NCBI RefSeq assembly: GCF_007971225.1
Contig: NZ_CP042435.1
Coordinates: 4,529,501-4,593,500, forward strand
Source: Panacibacter ginsenosidivorans
Lineage (GTDB): Bacteria; Bacteroidota; Bacteroidia; Chitinophagales; Chitinophagaceae
Length of the DNA: 64,000 bases
Direction: 5' to 3'
In this document: positions 1 to 9,788 of the stretch, one piece after another
Numbering within the stretch: position 1 is the first letter of the stretch
Layout: each line of letters starts with the position of its first letter
Program-made: the position numbers and the translations under genes
The notes under the pieces: generated by a model
What the model saw: only the letters and a program-made list of their open reading frames with translations
Told to the model about the DNA's origin: nothing
The model's database searches: none

Positions 1-29
1 TTTGCATGGTTTAGTTTTTAAGTGTTTTA

Positions 30-60
30 CCGGTCTGACGGCTTTGAGCCGACTGACCGG
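30..60. terminator. Inverted repeat, possible terminator beyond the SusC gene
   Basis: CCGGTC-n3-CGGCT-TTG-AGCCG-n3-GACCGG forms a two-part stem with a symmetric 3-nt internal mismatch. It lies about 110 nt past the stop of the minus-strand SusC gene. There is only a short T-rich stretch next to it, so a terminator role is plausible but not certain; it could equally serve a gene outside the window. Confidence 0.3.
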
Positions 61-95
61 GTTTTAATGCTGCATACTATTGTGGCTGTACAAGT

Positions 96-107
96 GTGCG
101 ACGCAAG
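96..107 (+). repeat. Dispersed GTGCGACGCAA intergenic motif, copy 1
   Basis: GTGCGACGCAAG preceded by GTACAAGT. The same core recurs between genes at 12708, 13908 (reverse) and 53518, and the copy at 53510-53528 also carries the GTACAAG lead-in. It looks like a dispersed intergenic element of this genome; no function is visible. Confidence 0.45.
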
Positions 108-172
108 GATGCTGCTGTATGCACCATGGCCGGGAACCAAAGGCTTGTATTTTATATGGCTTGTTATCTGAC

Positions 173-3100
173 TCATAAATCTGCTTTTAAACCGAATGCA
201 TACATGCGCACCGGCGGGATGCCTGTTGGATAATCGGGATCTAATCCTTTATCGTTTGCTTTCCAGAGGAGGCCAAGGTTATTGGCATAGGCATAGAGCC
301 TGATACTGCGGAAAGGCAGCTTTTTTACCTTGTTCCTGGTGATGGTATAGCTAAGGGTAATATCCTGCAGGCGGATATGATCTGCCCGCTCTACGAGGAC
401 GGCCGAATTTGTATAAAACTGGTCGCGTCCACTAACCGCGGGATATACCATGGATGGCACACTGGTGCTGTTCTCATCGCCGGGTTTTTGCCAGCGGAGC
501 AGGTAATCTGCATTGCCCTGATAATAATTAAAGAGGCTGGTATAATTGATGGAACTGCGCCTGAAATAATAGCCACCCTTAAAACTGATATTGACCTGCA
601 GGCTGAACTGCTTATACGAGAAGTTATTGCTGAAGCCACCAAAGAAAGCGGGACGTGCAGGGCCATTGTAGACAAGGTCATCAATAGATTGGGGGTTATT
701 GAGCGTACTGTAATTGACAGATACTACGCCATCTTCATAGCCCTGCGGGTTGCCTGCCGCATCGAGCCCCGCCCATGGGAGGCTGTACATACCATAAACG
801 GGCTTACCCTGCTGCGGGATGATAAAACCATTGGCACCATTGCCATAATTGACGAGGAAGCCGACGGGGTTCTTTGCGGCGTAATGCGTAACCTCATCCT
901 GTGTATAGCTGAACAATAGCTGGGTGCCCCAGGTAAATGCCCCGGTGATATTGATGCTGTTTAACTGAACATCTATACCGCTGCCTTTGAGGTCAGCAAA
1001 ATTTCCCTTCGTGGTATTGCTGAACGTGTTCTGGTTGATATACCCGCTGCTGGGTGGCAGGGCCGCATCGCCGATGATATCCGTACCTTTTTTGTGATAG
1101 TATTCTATACTGCCGGTGAGCCTGTTGTTTGCCAGCCCAAAGTCGATACCTGCATTGAACATGGCCGTTTGCTCCCAGCGCAAGTCCTTATTGGGCGGGT
1201 TGATGATGGTAAGGTAGGGCAGACCGGTATAGGGGTCGTTGCTGCTGTACCGTGCAGTGGGATAAGCTGTAACCGATTTATTGAGGTTGCCATTGTACCC
1301 ATAGGTAAGACGGAGGCGCAATATTGGTAACCATGCGAGTTTGTAGAAAGGCTGTTTATCCAGGTCCCACTTAATACCGGCGGACCATAGGGGCACGGTT
1401 TTGTTGTTGGTGGCCACACCGAAATAGTTGCTGCCATCCCTGCGGCCACTGAGCGATACCATATAGCGCTGCTTATAGGTATAAGCCGCATTGGCAAAGG
1501 CCGAACGAAAACGATCGGTAACAGCTACCAGTGACTGGTTCAGGGAAAGCTGTTCCGACTGACCGGAAGGATAAGTAGTGTAATAGGTAGTGGGGTCTAC
1601 CTGCTGAAAGGTACCCAGCTCCGCACTGTATCCATAGAGGCGGTTGCTGTTGCTGGTGCTGATCACCTGCCGCCATTCCATGCCCGCGAGGGCAGCGAGT
1701 TCATGATAGCCACTGCGGTATTTATAACTGAGCTGGCCGCGGCCATTGTGGGCGGTAAGCATGGCATTGAACTGATCTAATACGCCGCCTTTGGGGAGGA
1801 CGAAACCGGTAGCATTGCCATCGGTAACCTGCGCAAATGTGTTGACGAGATTGCGGGCATCATAGCTGGCCGCCGTGGCCGTGTTGCTGCCCGTTGTAAT
1901 ACCTTTCTCTAACTGGTACCTGAGTTCTGCGCTGAAGCCTTTTGGCAGGTTGTATTTAAGCGCTGCCAGCAGGCGGGTTTGATTTAACTGGATTTTGCCG
2001 GTATTGTAGCCATTGCGCAATTCCTCTACAGGGAGGAACTGCCAGTTCAGCAACCCATGAGCGGGGGCCTGCTCCACAAAAGCTGTTGCATAGTCCTTTA
2101 CGATGGCCGATGCATTACCCTGCCCGTCTGTAAGGGTTGCATAGGGGTAAAGGTTCTTCCCTGCAGGCCCGCCCATGCTCAACCGGGGGATGGTATTATC
2201 TGTATAACTGTTACTGCTGTTGTAATCTATACCAGTGGTTATTTCGAGGTTTCTCAGCGGTACCAACTGCAACTGCGTGTGCAGGGTAACCCTTTTATCG
2301 CTGTTGCCCACAGCCATGCTTTTATTATCATCATATCCCACAGAGATATAGTAAGCCGCCTTTTCGGTGCCGCCCTGCATGCTGAGCAGGTACTGGTTGT
2401 TGATGGTGTGGCGATACATGTTATTGCTGAGTTCGTTCCTGAGATCATTGCCTTTAAGCGCTTCTATGCCAGCACCAGCTTCTGCAGCCGTAAGCTCCCC
2501 TGTTTGCTGCCTGTGGAGGAGATCCACGAATGGTGAAACAGGCGGCTGACGCGATGAAGTGAAATCCGTATTGTAGAATCCATTGGTAAAGAGCATTTGC
2601 TCCACCTCCATAAATGGTGCGGTGGGGAGAAAACGCGGATCGTACCAGAGATCGGGTTTTGCACCGATGCTGAGGTTGGCGGTAAGGCCGATCTGTAATG
2701 GCCGGTTGAGCGCTGCTTTTTTGGTGGTAATAACGATGACGCCATTACCCGCACGGACGCCCCAGATGGAAGCCGCCGCCGCATCTTTGAGGACGGTGAT
2801 GCTTTCAATATCGTTGGGGTTGAGGGCGCTGATGTCGCCCTCGAAGGGAAAATTGTCTACCACGATGAGTGGCGAAGCATTGGCAAAGAGTGTGGACTGG
2901 CCCCGAATGGACAGTTCGGTGGTTCTGCCGGGGATGCCCCGGTTAAAAACCAGGCCGGAGGTAATACCCTCGAGGCGGGTGATGATGCCGGTAGAAATGC
3001 GGCTGTTGTACAAGGCACTGTCTACCCCTGCAAAGGAGCCGGTGGCCCTTTCTTTGGGAAGGGTTTCGTAGCCTGTGCTGACGGTAACGGCTGCAAGCTC

Positions 3101-3412
3101 GTGACCGGCAGGCTGCAGGGCAAGCAGGAGTGCAGGACTGCTGCCGGTAACCGCTATTTTTTGTGCCGCATACCCGATGCAGCTAATGATTACCGTATCC
3201 TGCTGACCAGCCAGTTGTATGGTAAAAGCACCTGCCGCATTGCTGGTAGCGGTTTTGCCGGTGGATTGAAGGGTTAAGGTGGCGCCGCTTACGGGTTCGC
3301 CGGTAAGCGCATCTGTAAGCCTGCCTGAAATGGTGGTGGTTTGCGCCATGAGGGCATGGCAGGCGAAGAGTAAGGGCAATAGTATGGCCGTTTTGCAATT
3401 TTTATGGTTCAT
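173..3412 (-). CDS. SusC/RagA family TonB-linked outer membrane receptor
   Basis: Outer membrane TonB-dependent transporter that would import an oligosaccharide or peptide with a SusD-like lipoprotein. From the ATG at 3412 the product is about 1079 aa. It opens with a signal peptide ending ...CHALMA before QTTT, then a carboxypeptidase-regulatory-like repeat (ISGRLTDALTGEPVSGATL), a plug domain (LSIRGQSTLFANASPLIVVDN, then NPNDIESITVLKDAAAAS and NGVIVITTKK) and a long beta-barrel ending in a C-terminal aromatic-rich strand. The reading frame extends 11 codons further upstream, but that start would put a short extension ahead of a good signal peptide. Length and domain order are typical of the family. 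The expected SusD partner would lie beyond the left edge; nothing in the window shows the substrate. Confidence 0.95.
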   Translation of the reverse strand: MNHKNCKTAILLPLLFACHALMAQTTTISGRLTDALTGEPVSGATLTLQSTGKTATSNAAGAFTIQLAGQQDTVIISCIGYAAQKIAVTGSSPALLLALQPAGHELAAVTVSTGYETLPKERATGSFAGVDSALYNSRISTGIITRLEGITSGLVFNRGIPGRTTELSIRGQSTLFANASPLIVVDNFPFEGDISALNPNDIESITVLKDAAAASIWGVRAGNGVIVITTKKAALNRPLQIGLTANLSIGAKPDLWYDPRFLPTAPFMEVEQMLFTNGFYNTDFTSSRQPPVSPFVDLLHRQQTGELTAAEAGAGIEALKGNDLRNELSNNMYRHTINNQYLLSMQGGTEKAAYYISVGYDDNKSMAVGNSDKRVTLHTQLQLVPLRNLEITTGIDYNSSNSYTDNTIPRLSMGGPAGKNLYPYATLTDGQGNASAIVKDYATAFVEQAPAHGLLNWQFLPVEELRNGYNTGKIQLNQTRLLAALKYNLPKGFSAELRYQLEKGITTGSNTATAASYDARNLVNTFAQVTDGNATGFVLPKGGVLDQFNAMLTAHNGRGQLSYKYRSGYHELAALAGMEWRQVISTSNSNRLYGYSAELGTFQQVDPTTYYTTYPSGQSEQLSLNQSLVAVTDRFRSAFANAAYTYKQRYMVSLSGRRDGSNYFGVATNNKTVPLWSAGIKWDLDKQPFYKLAWLPILRLRLTYGYNGNLNKSVTAYPTARYSSNDPYTGLPYLTIINPPNKDLRWEQTAMFNAGIDFGLANNRLTGSIEYYHKKGTDIIGDAALPPSSGYINQNTFSNTTKGNFADLKGSGIDVQLNSINITGAFTWGTQLLFSYTQDEVTHYAAKNPVGFLVNYGNGANGFIIPQQGKPVYGMYSLPWAGLDAAGNPQGYEDGVVSVNYSTLNNPQSIDDLVYNGPARPAFFGGFSNNFSYKQFSLQVNISFKGGYYFRRSSINYTSLFNYYQGNADYLLRWQKPGDENSTSVPSMVYPAVSGRDQFYTNSAVLVERADHIRLQDITLSYTITRNKVKKLPFRSIRLYAYANNLGLLWKANDKGLDPDYPTGIPPVRMYAFGLKADL

Positions 3413-3548
3413 TGCAGTTAATGGTATATAGAATGAAGCAATCATTTAATGGGAAGCCGGTTACTAACCACAGGAGCAGACGGGCAGCAGATAGTGCAAA
3501 CGCTTTGGGCCATACAAGAGCAGAGCGGCCTTATTTTGCGCTTTTACC

Positions 3549-3576
3549 ATGACTTATCCATGACTTATCTATGACT
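3549..3576. repeat. Tandem 11-bp direct repeats upstream of SusC gene
   Basis: ATGACTTATCC, ATGACTTATCT and a partial ATGACT follow one another with an 11-bp period about 140 bp upstream of the SusC start. Spacing near one helical turn makes a regulator binding array conceivable. No regulator gene lies next to it, so this is only a suggestion. Confidence 0.4.
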
Positions 3577-3638
3577 GTAGCATAAGGAAAGGATAACCCG
3601 AAACTGACCGTACCTAAGTAATAACCTTTAAGAAAGTG

Positions 3639-3893
3639 CTAGACCGGGTTTTTGGGTTTTTTGGCGTACTGGGTCTTTAACAAGGAGAGGGCCTTGCCTT
3701 TTAGCTTTTTGAAAAGGCTGCCATTTTTGAGGGAACGGAAGAATATACGGAATTTGTTTTTTGACGCGGCAGCCTCTTTGGCCCTGCGTTCCTCTATCTC
3801 CATCATGATGAACTTATACATGAATGTATGCAGCTCCTGTTGCGAGATACCTTTTTGCAGGAGCATTTCGTAAATATTTTTTTCTTCCTTCAT
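3639..3893 (-). CDS. Small basic hypothetical protein
   Basis: 84-aa product starting MKEEKNIYEMLLQKGISQQ. The frame is open for 58 more codons upstream, but that part reads like translated non-coding DNA, while the ATG at 3893 begins a typical soluble helical protein. The N-terminal half is acidic-amphipathic (residues 1-40) and the C-terminal half is strongly basic (KNKFRIFFRSLKNG..KKLKGKALSLLK). I do not recognise a family. The charge pattern would suit nucleic-acid or membrane-surface binding, but that is only inference. Confidence 0.55.
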   Translation of the reverse strand: MKEEKNIYEMLLQKGISQQELHTFMYKFIMMEIEERRAKEAAASKNKFRIFFRSLKNGSLFKKLKGKALSLLKTQYAKKPKNPV

Positions 3894-4060
3894 AGGGACA
3901 GCTTTGACAATTAAATATAAGCAAGGAAAAACGTAACGGGAAATAAATGCTTTAAACAGGTAAAGTGCGGGACCTGCCTTTTCATTACTGAGATCTGAGA
4001 AATATCTGCCAGTAAAGAACAGGTGCCCGCACTTAAAAAGTTGAATATGGTTTACGCCTT

Positions 4061-4103
4061 GTCTCATTATTTGTTGAATTTCTCAGGTCCACAGTAATGA
4101 GAC
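4061..4103. promoter_or_regulatory. Inverted repeat GTCTCATTA / TAATGAGAC
   Basis: Perfect 9-bp arms at 4061-4069 and 4095-4103 separated by 25 nt, in the gap between the small minus-strand gene and the XRE gene. Could be an operator with spaced half-sites or a remnant of a mobile end. It forms part of the 3894-4216 intergenic stretch, which otherwise holds only the next inverted repeat. Confidence 0.35.
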
Positions 4104-4113
4104 GAACGTGACT

Positions 4114-4142
4114 TTATTACTTATCTTATGTGAAAGTAATAA
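4114..4142. promoter_or_regulatory. Candidate operator upstream of XRE gene
   Basis: Perfect 9-bp arms TTATTACTT (4114-4122) and AAGTAATAA (4134-4142) separated by 11 nt, about 75 bp before the start of the XRE-type regulator. The two half-sites are centred about two helical turns apart (20 bp), a spacing that fits binding by a helix-turn-helix dimer, so autoregulation is a reasonable guess. Confidence 0.4.
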
Positions 4143-4216
4143 ATATCCAAGATATGGGCTAATTCGACCATATTTTTTTTAAAAAATACTTTCACCTTCC
4201 CTTCTTATACCAAAGA

Positions 4217-4474
4217 ATGAACGCAAAGAAGAAAGAAGATATTAGAAAGTTGTTCGGTATGTACTTAAAAAAAAGAAGAGAGGAATATCTTAAAATTAAT
4301 AGTGTTCGCCAGTTATCATTTAATTCAAATATTGATCAAAGTAAATTAAGTAAAATTGAAAAGGGGCAAATAGATTTTCGATTTGACACCTTAATGGAAA
4401 TAGCTATCACATATAAATTAAAACCTAAACAATTATTTGATTTTGATATTTCCTTTTGGAAGGAGGAAGAATAA
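4217..4474 (+). CDS. Small XRE-family helix-turn-helix regulator
   Basis: 85-aa DNA-binding protein composed almost wholly of a Cro/C1-type HTH: first helix KLFGMYLKKRREEYL, then LSFNSNIDQSKLSKIEKGQ, which is the classical turn and recognition helix with the SKIEKG signature, then helices ending in KPKQLFDF. It converges on the nucleotidyltransferase-HEPN gene, whose stop lies 16 bp beyond this stop. Inverted repeats at 4061-4142 upstream are likely sites for this or a similar regulator. In Bacteroidota such stand-alone regulators often accompany mobile or defence genes. Confidence 0.85.
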   Translation: MNAKKKEDIRKLFGMYLKKRREEYLKINSVRQLSFNSNIDQSKLSKIEKGQIDFRFDTLMEIAITYKLKPKQLFDFDISFWKEEE

Positions 4475-4490
4475 ACTTTAAATTCATAGC

Positions 4491-5351
4491 TCATTTTAAT
4501 AATGAAATCTTTTCTGCGCAAACTCTTCCAACTGTTTTACGCATTTCATCAATTCTAGAAATTAATATTGAAACTTCGTTTTTTGATATTACGTAGTCCT
4601 CTTTATAACGAGCATCGATATATCCTCTTTTTATAAGGTCAAACAAGTGACTTTCATGTTGATCATTTGTAGGATAAGGAAAGATCAAAAAAAGTTCTTC
4701 GCTTAAATTTTTTGCATGCCTTCGAAGCTTATCGAGATTATGAGTCTTTGGTTTATATCCTGTAATTACTAAAAGTATGGTATTATAAAATCGCTCTGCT
4801 GATTGATGCAAATAAAAAGCAGAATGATTAAGACTATTACGTTTAAAAGCATTGTTCGCATCGATAAAAAATTCTTCGCCACTTTTGAACCATTGATCAA
4901 AATATCTTTGGGCCACTATTCTCATTTCAGTTGGAGTTAGTTCTTTTGGATTAGAGAAGTCCGACTTTTGTGTGTTATAAAGAATAATTCCTTCACGAAT
5001 AATATCAGCAAAAAAATACTGCCCGAACTCTAATCCTTCGTTGACGTAGCTAATAGAATGGATAATAGGATTCACAGGTACTTTTGATATATCATGACTT
5101 CGATTAACTATAATATCTTTTAGAACATAATCTTTTTCTTCATTATCTTCAGTTACCACCAAGAAATCATAATCACTTATGTATTCGTACTTAATTCCTT
5201 TTTCTATATAATTATCTTCAACCCATTTACCTGTAGCATAACTGCCGAACAAGATGATTTTTTCTGGCACAGCAACTTCTTTAATTATTTCTACTATTTG
5301 AAGTATTTGCTCTTGTTTGGTTTTCGGTAAATGTTCTAATGAGGTTTTCAT
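4491..5351 (-). CDS. Nucleotidyltransferase (MNT)-HEPN fusion protein
   Basis: 286 aa. The N-terminal part is a minimal nucleotidyltransferase of the Pol-beta fold: GSYATGKW at about residue 37 followed by SDYDFLVV at about 60, the G-S-x(n)-D-x-D metal-binding signature. Residues 150-280 form an all-helical HEPN domain (YLHQSAERFYNTILLVITG, KTHNLDKL, then DARYKEDY). In separate-gene systems MNT and HEPN act as antitoxin and toxin, with the MNT modifying the HEPN RNase; here they are one chain. No clear R-x4-6-H RNase motif is visible in the final helix, so the HEPN part may be inactive or structural. It converges with the small XRE gene. Confidence 0.85.
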   Translation of the reverse strand: MKTSLEHLPKTKQEQILQIVEIIKEVAVPEKIILFGSYATGKWVEDNYIEKGIKYEYISDYDFLVVTEDNEEKDYVLKDIIVNRSHDISKVPVNPIIHSISYVNEGLEFGQYFFADIIREGIILYNTQKSDFSNPKELTPTEMRIVAQRYFDQWFKSGEEFFIDANNAFKRNSLNHSAFYLHQSAERFYNTILLVITGYKPKTHNLDKLRRHAKNLSEELFLIFPYPTNDQHESHLFDLIKRGYIDARYKEDYVISKNEVSILISRIDEMRKTVGRVCAEKISLLK

Positions 5352-5772
5352 TGGTGTAAAAATACGGTAATAGTGTTTTTTCTTTTGCAGACTTAAAATA
5401 TTCTTTTTTGTTCTACCTCACTCATAACATTGATAGACTTATTTCCAGTGGTAGTGTAATATTCCTGCATTTAAATTACCATACACTTTAACCAATATTA
5501 TCAAAAAGATGCGTTTACGATAATATTGCTAGCCCGCAATTAAAAACCAATAAACACCCGGTGTTGTGCATCAATTAGCAGTATCCGTTTGCTTTAGCTA
5601 TTTATTATGTATTTCAAAGTGCGATTGCTGCTACGCAACCTGCTGCACAAAGATGATTAGAACATACGCCATAAACGTTTAATGTTTTAAACACTGCTTT
5701 TTTTACTCAAAATAAAAATTTGAATTGTTATTTATTTAGAGTAGGTTAGTAATCGCTTAATTTATTATTAAT
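5352..5772. other. AT-rich intergenic region upstream of cas operon
   Basis: About 420 bp between the divergent MNT-HEPN gene and cas6. It must contain the promoters of both, but I see no clear TTTG/TAnnTTTG pair and no ORF worth calling. Confidence 0.5.
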
Positions 5773-6576
5773 ATGCGTTTCTATTTAACCCTGCAAGCCA
5801 CTGACAGCAATTCGACCATAACACTTAACTATCAATATCCATTATCAGCAGCTATTTACAAGATCATTCAAAGGGCTGATACAGCATTTTCCGCATTTCT
5901 GCACAATACAGGCTATGGACTCGGTCATAAAAATTTTAAGTTGTTTACTTTTTCAGATATCGACACACCCTTTAAAGTAATTGGTGACAGAATGCACATG
6001 CTTAGTAATACTGCACGGGTAACCATCTGCTTTTATATGCCGCAGGCTGCAGAGCATTTTATACGGGGTTTGTTTATGCAGCAACAATTAGAAATAGCAG
6101 ATAAAAAAAGTAAAGCAACCTTTGTAGTGCAACAGATAGAAAGTCTGCCACACTACGTAGTTTCAGACATTGAAACTACTGCAATCAAAAATGTTTTAAT
6201 ACAGCCTTTGTCGCCGTTGGTTGCAGGCCGTAAAAATGAAAAAGGGTATTACGATTACCGTTCTCCCCTCGATGCAGATTTTACCGATTGCCTTTTGTAT
6301 AACTGGCTGGAAAAATATAAGACAGTAAATGATACTTACGAAAACACTATCCAGCAAATAAAAGAGCAAACAGAAATAAAAGTGCTGTTGTTTTCTCAGC
6401 CACCCAAACAAAGGCTTATTACTATTAAGCAAGGCACATCAGACGAAACACGTGTAAGAGGTTATACAAAATTTCGTTTGCAGTTAACTGCACCGGAAGA
6501 TATGTTGCAACTGGCAATGGATGCTGGATTAGGGTTGTATAATAGCCAGGGTATGGGGTGTGTGGGAGTTATATAA
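5773..6576 (+). CDS. cas6: CRISPR-associated endoribonuclease Cas6
   Basis: 267 aa; cuts the CRISPR transcript within each repeat to give crRNAs, here expected to leave the 8-nt handle AUUGAAAU. The N-terminus MRFYLTLQAT starts a ferredoxin-like (RAMP) fold. LHNTGYG at residues 43-49 supplies a likely catalytic His (H44), and the glycine-rich loop GLGLYNSQGMGCVG closes the protein at the C-terminus, which is the family hallmark. It is the first gene of the cas operon and is followed by cas8 after 23 bp. Confidence 0.93.
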   Translation: MRFYLTLQATDSNSTITLNYQYPLSAAIYKIIQRADTAFSAFLHNTGYGLGHKNFKLFTFSDIDTPFKVIGDRMHMLSNTARVTICFYMPQAAEHFIRGLFMQQQLEIADKKSKATFVVQQIESLPHYVVSDIETTAIKNVLIQPLSPLVAGRKNEKGYYDYRSPLDADFTDCLLYNWLEKYKTVNDTYENTIQQIKEQTEIKVLLFSQPPKQRLITIKQGTSDETRVRGYTKFRLQLTAPEDMLQLAMDAGLGLYNSQGMGCVGVI

Positions 6577-6584
6577 AATTGTAA

Positions 6585-8006
<1,422 letters not shown>

Positions 8007-8024
8007 AAATCAAACATAAAAATC

Positions 8025-9113
8025 ATGAATTTAAAAACTCAAGGCTTTGTCCTTTTAGACGTAGATGTTGTTGCGCTTAATAATGCAGGCAAAAGTACTA
8101 CGAGCAATTTTGACAATGCAGTGGCTACAAAGAAAATTTATAAAAACGGACGTGCATATACTTATGTTTCAGGACAAGCCTGGCGTTACTGGTGGCGAGA
8201 GGCATTAAAAGCAAATCACGGATGGGCATTATCACCAATTACACGTGATAGTAAAATTGCTTTTACCGAAGCCAACCCAATTGTATACGCCGATGATGAT
8301 GTATTTGGATACATGAAAGCAGCGAAAGATGTAAAGCGGGATGATGATGGAAATCCAATATTAGATAAAAAAGGGAAAGAGGCAAAAGAAGATGTTACTG
8401 TTACCCGGGTATCGCCTCTGAAAAATTCTGCCATCATCTCAGTTGCTTCGGTAGGAACTGTTGAAAACTGGTCAAGTATGGCTCGCCAGGAAGGAGACAG
8501 TGTTCCATATAGTAAAGAAGAATATTCTGCCATAATGAAAGGAATGTTTTCTATTGATCTATTTCAAATAGGGACTTTTGCTACTTATAATAAAACAGGA
8601 TATAAAAATTTAACGGAAAAGTTCAAGGCTGGGGCTATGGAAAATGGCGCAACTGAAATTGAAGATCCCTTTGTAAAAACAAAAAATGGTGAACCCCAGA
8701 AATTGATACAAATTTCCAAAGATATTCGCACTAACAGAGTTGTTGATACAATCGCTGCCTTAAAGACAATTTCCGGTGGCGCTATGCAAACCAACAACAT
8801 GGCAGATGTTACCCCGAAATTTATAGTATTGGCTACTATGAATTCAGGAAATCATCCATTTTCACACATTGTTAAAAATGATGGTGTGAAAAGTGAAAAA
8901 GCAGTCCTGAACATTGAAGGCCTTAAAGAAGTATTAAGCGATTATAAAGAGCAGTTTAAAGGCATCATCTTTATTGGTAAGCGCAATGGCTTTATGGATG
9001 AGTATAACGAAGAACTAAAAACATTAGAAATTGAGTTTCCTAATGTAAAGATACTGAGTATTAATCAAGCGATTGACCAATATTGCGAACAAGTTAAAAA
9101 CCAAATTTCGTAA
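8025..9113 (+). CDS. cas7: Cascade backbone subunit Cas7 (Cst2/DevR family)
   Basis: 362 aa; multiple copies would coat the crRNA spacer in the Cascade complex. The N-terminus (QGFVLLDVDVVALNNAGK) and the segment TYVSGQAWRYWWREALK match the Cst2/DevR type, with an insertion rich in D and K around residues 95-130 (MKAAKDVKRDDDGN) and a later block GGAMQTNNMADVTPKF. The gene is tightly packed between cas8 and cas5 (3 bp before cas5). Confidence 0.93.
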   Translation: MNLKTQGFVLLDVDVVALNNAGKSTTSNFDNAVATKKIYKNGRAYTYVSGQAWRYWWREALKANHGWALSPITRDSKIAFTEANPIVYADDDVFGYMKAAKDVKRDDDGNPILDKKGKEAKEDVTVTRVSPLKNSAIISVASVGTVENWSSMARQEGDSVPYSKEEYSAIMKGMFSIDLFQIGTFATYNKTGYKNLTEKFKAGAMENGATEIEDPFVKTKNGEPQKLIQISKDIRTNRVVDTIAALKTISGGAMQTNNMADVTPKFIVLATMNSGNHPFSHIVKNDGVKSEKAVLNIEGLKEVLSDYKEQFKGIIFIGKRNGFMDEYNEELKTLEIEFPNVKILSINQAIDQYCEQVKNQIS

Positions 9114-9116
9114 AGT

Positions 9117-9788
9117 ATGGAGGTATATAAAATTGATATAACAAGTTGGACTGCAAGCTTCCGTTATCCCAATCTGATAAGCGGTGTGCAACCAACGCTG
9201 GAGGTGCCGCCAATCAGCACAATACTTGGATTAATCAATGCTGCTGCAGGTTTTTACCTTGAGCATAAGAATCTGGAATTAGGTTACTATTTTGAGTATG
9301 AAATGGAAGGGGAAGATCTGGAAACCATTTATCAAATCAGTAGTAAATACGGCAAGCCAACCAATAATGCCAAATCCAATGTTATAAACCGGAAATTTTT
9401 ATTCAATAATTTTTTACGTATTTACACTACAGATAAAAATATAGTTGATTATTTATCCCAACCATACTTCCCAATATTATTAGGAAGGATGAATGACTTG
9501 GCGACCGTAACGAATATTTCTCAAAGAGAAATTTTGGATAAGATTGAATTTGCAACAGAAATTCGCGGGCAGGTAATCCCGTTCAAGTTTCATTTACCTG
9601 GACAAATCCAAGCTTTACCTCAATACTTTACCAATGATTTTCCAAGGAAAAACATTGGAACAGAGCCGTTCTCTATCATTAGCCATAAAGTAAAAACCTT
9701 TGGAACGAGTGTAACTGCATATCGTGACATTCTGCCGAATGGAAAAGAAGTCGATATTTTCTTTCATCAACTTAGTTTTGAAAATTAA
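9117..9788 (+). CDS. cas5: Cascade subunit Cas5 (type I-B/Tneap-like)
   Basis: 223 aa; binds the 5' handle of the crRNA. The start EVYKIDITSWTASFRYP and the PPISTILGLINAAAGF segment are characteristic of Cas5 (Px-S-T-x-x-G-L). Its stop codon overlaps the cas3 start by one base (TAATG at 9786-9790), indicating translational coupling. Confidence 0.92.
   Translation: MEVYKIDITSWTASFRYPNLISGVQPTLEVPPISTILGLINAAAGFYLEHKNLELGYYFEYEMEGEDLETIYQISSKYGKPTNNAKSNVINRKFLFNNFLRIYTTDKNIVDYLSQPYFPILLGRMNDLATVTNISQREILDKIEFATEIRGQVIPFKFHLPGQIQALPQYFTNDFPRKNIGTEPFSIISHKVKTFGTSVTAYRDILPNGKEVDIFFHQLSFEN

Noticed and set aside
377-919. Plus-strand ORF of 180 codons inside the SusC gene
   Set aside because: It is the antisense shadow of the receptor gene; no family-like sequence and no independent start signal.
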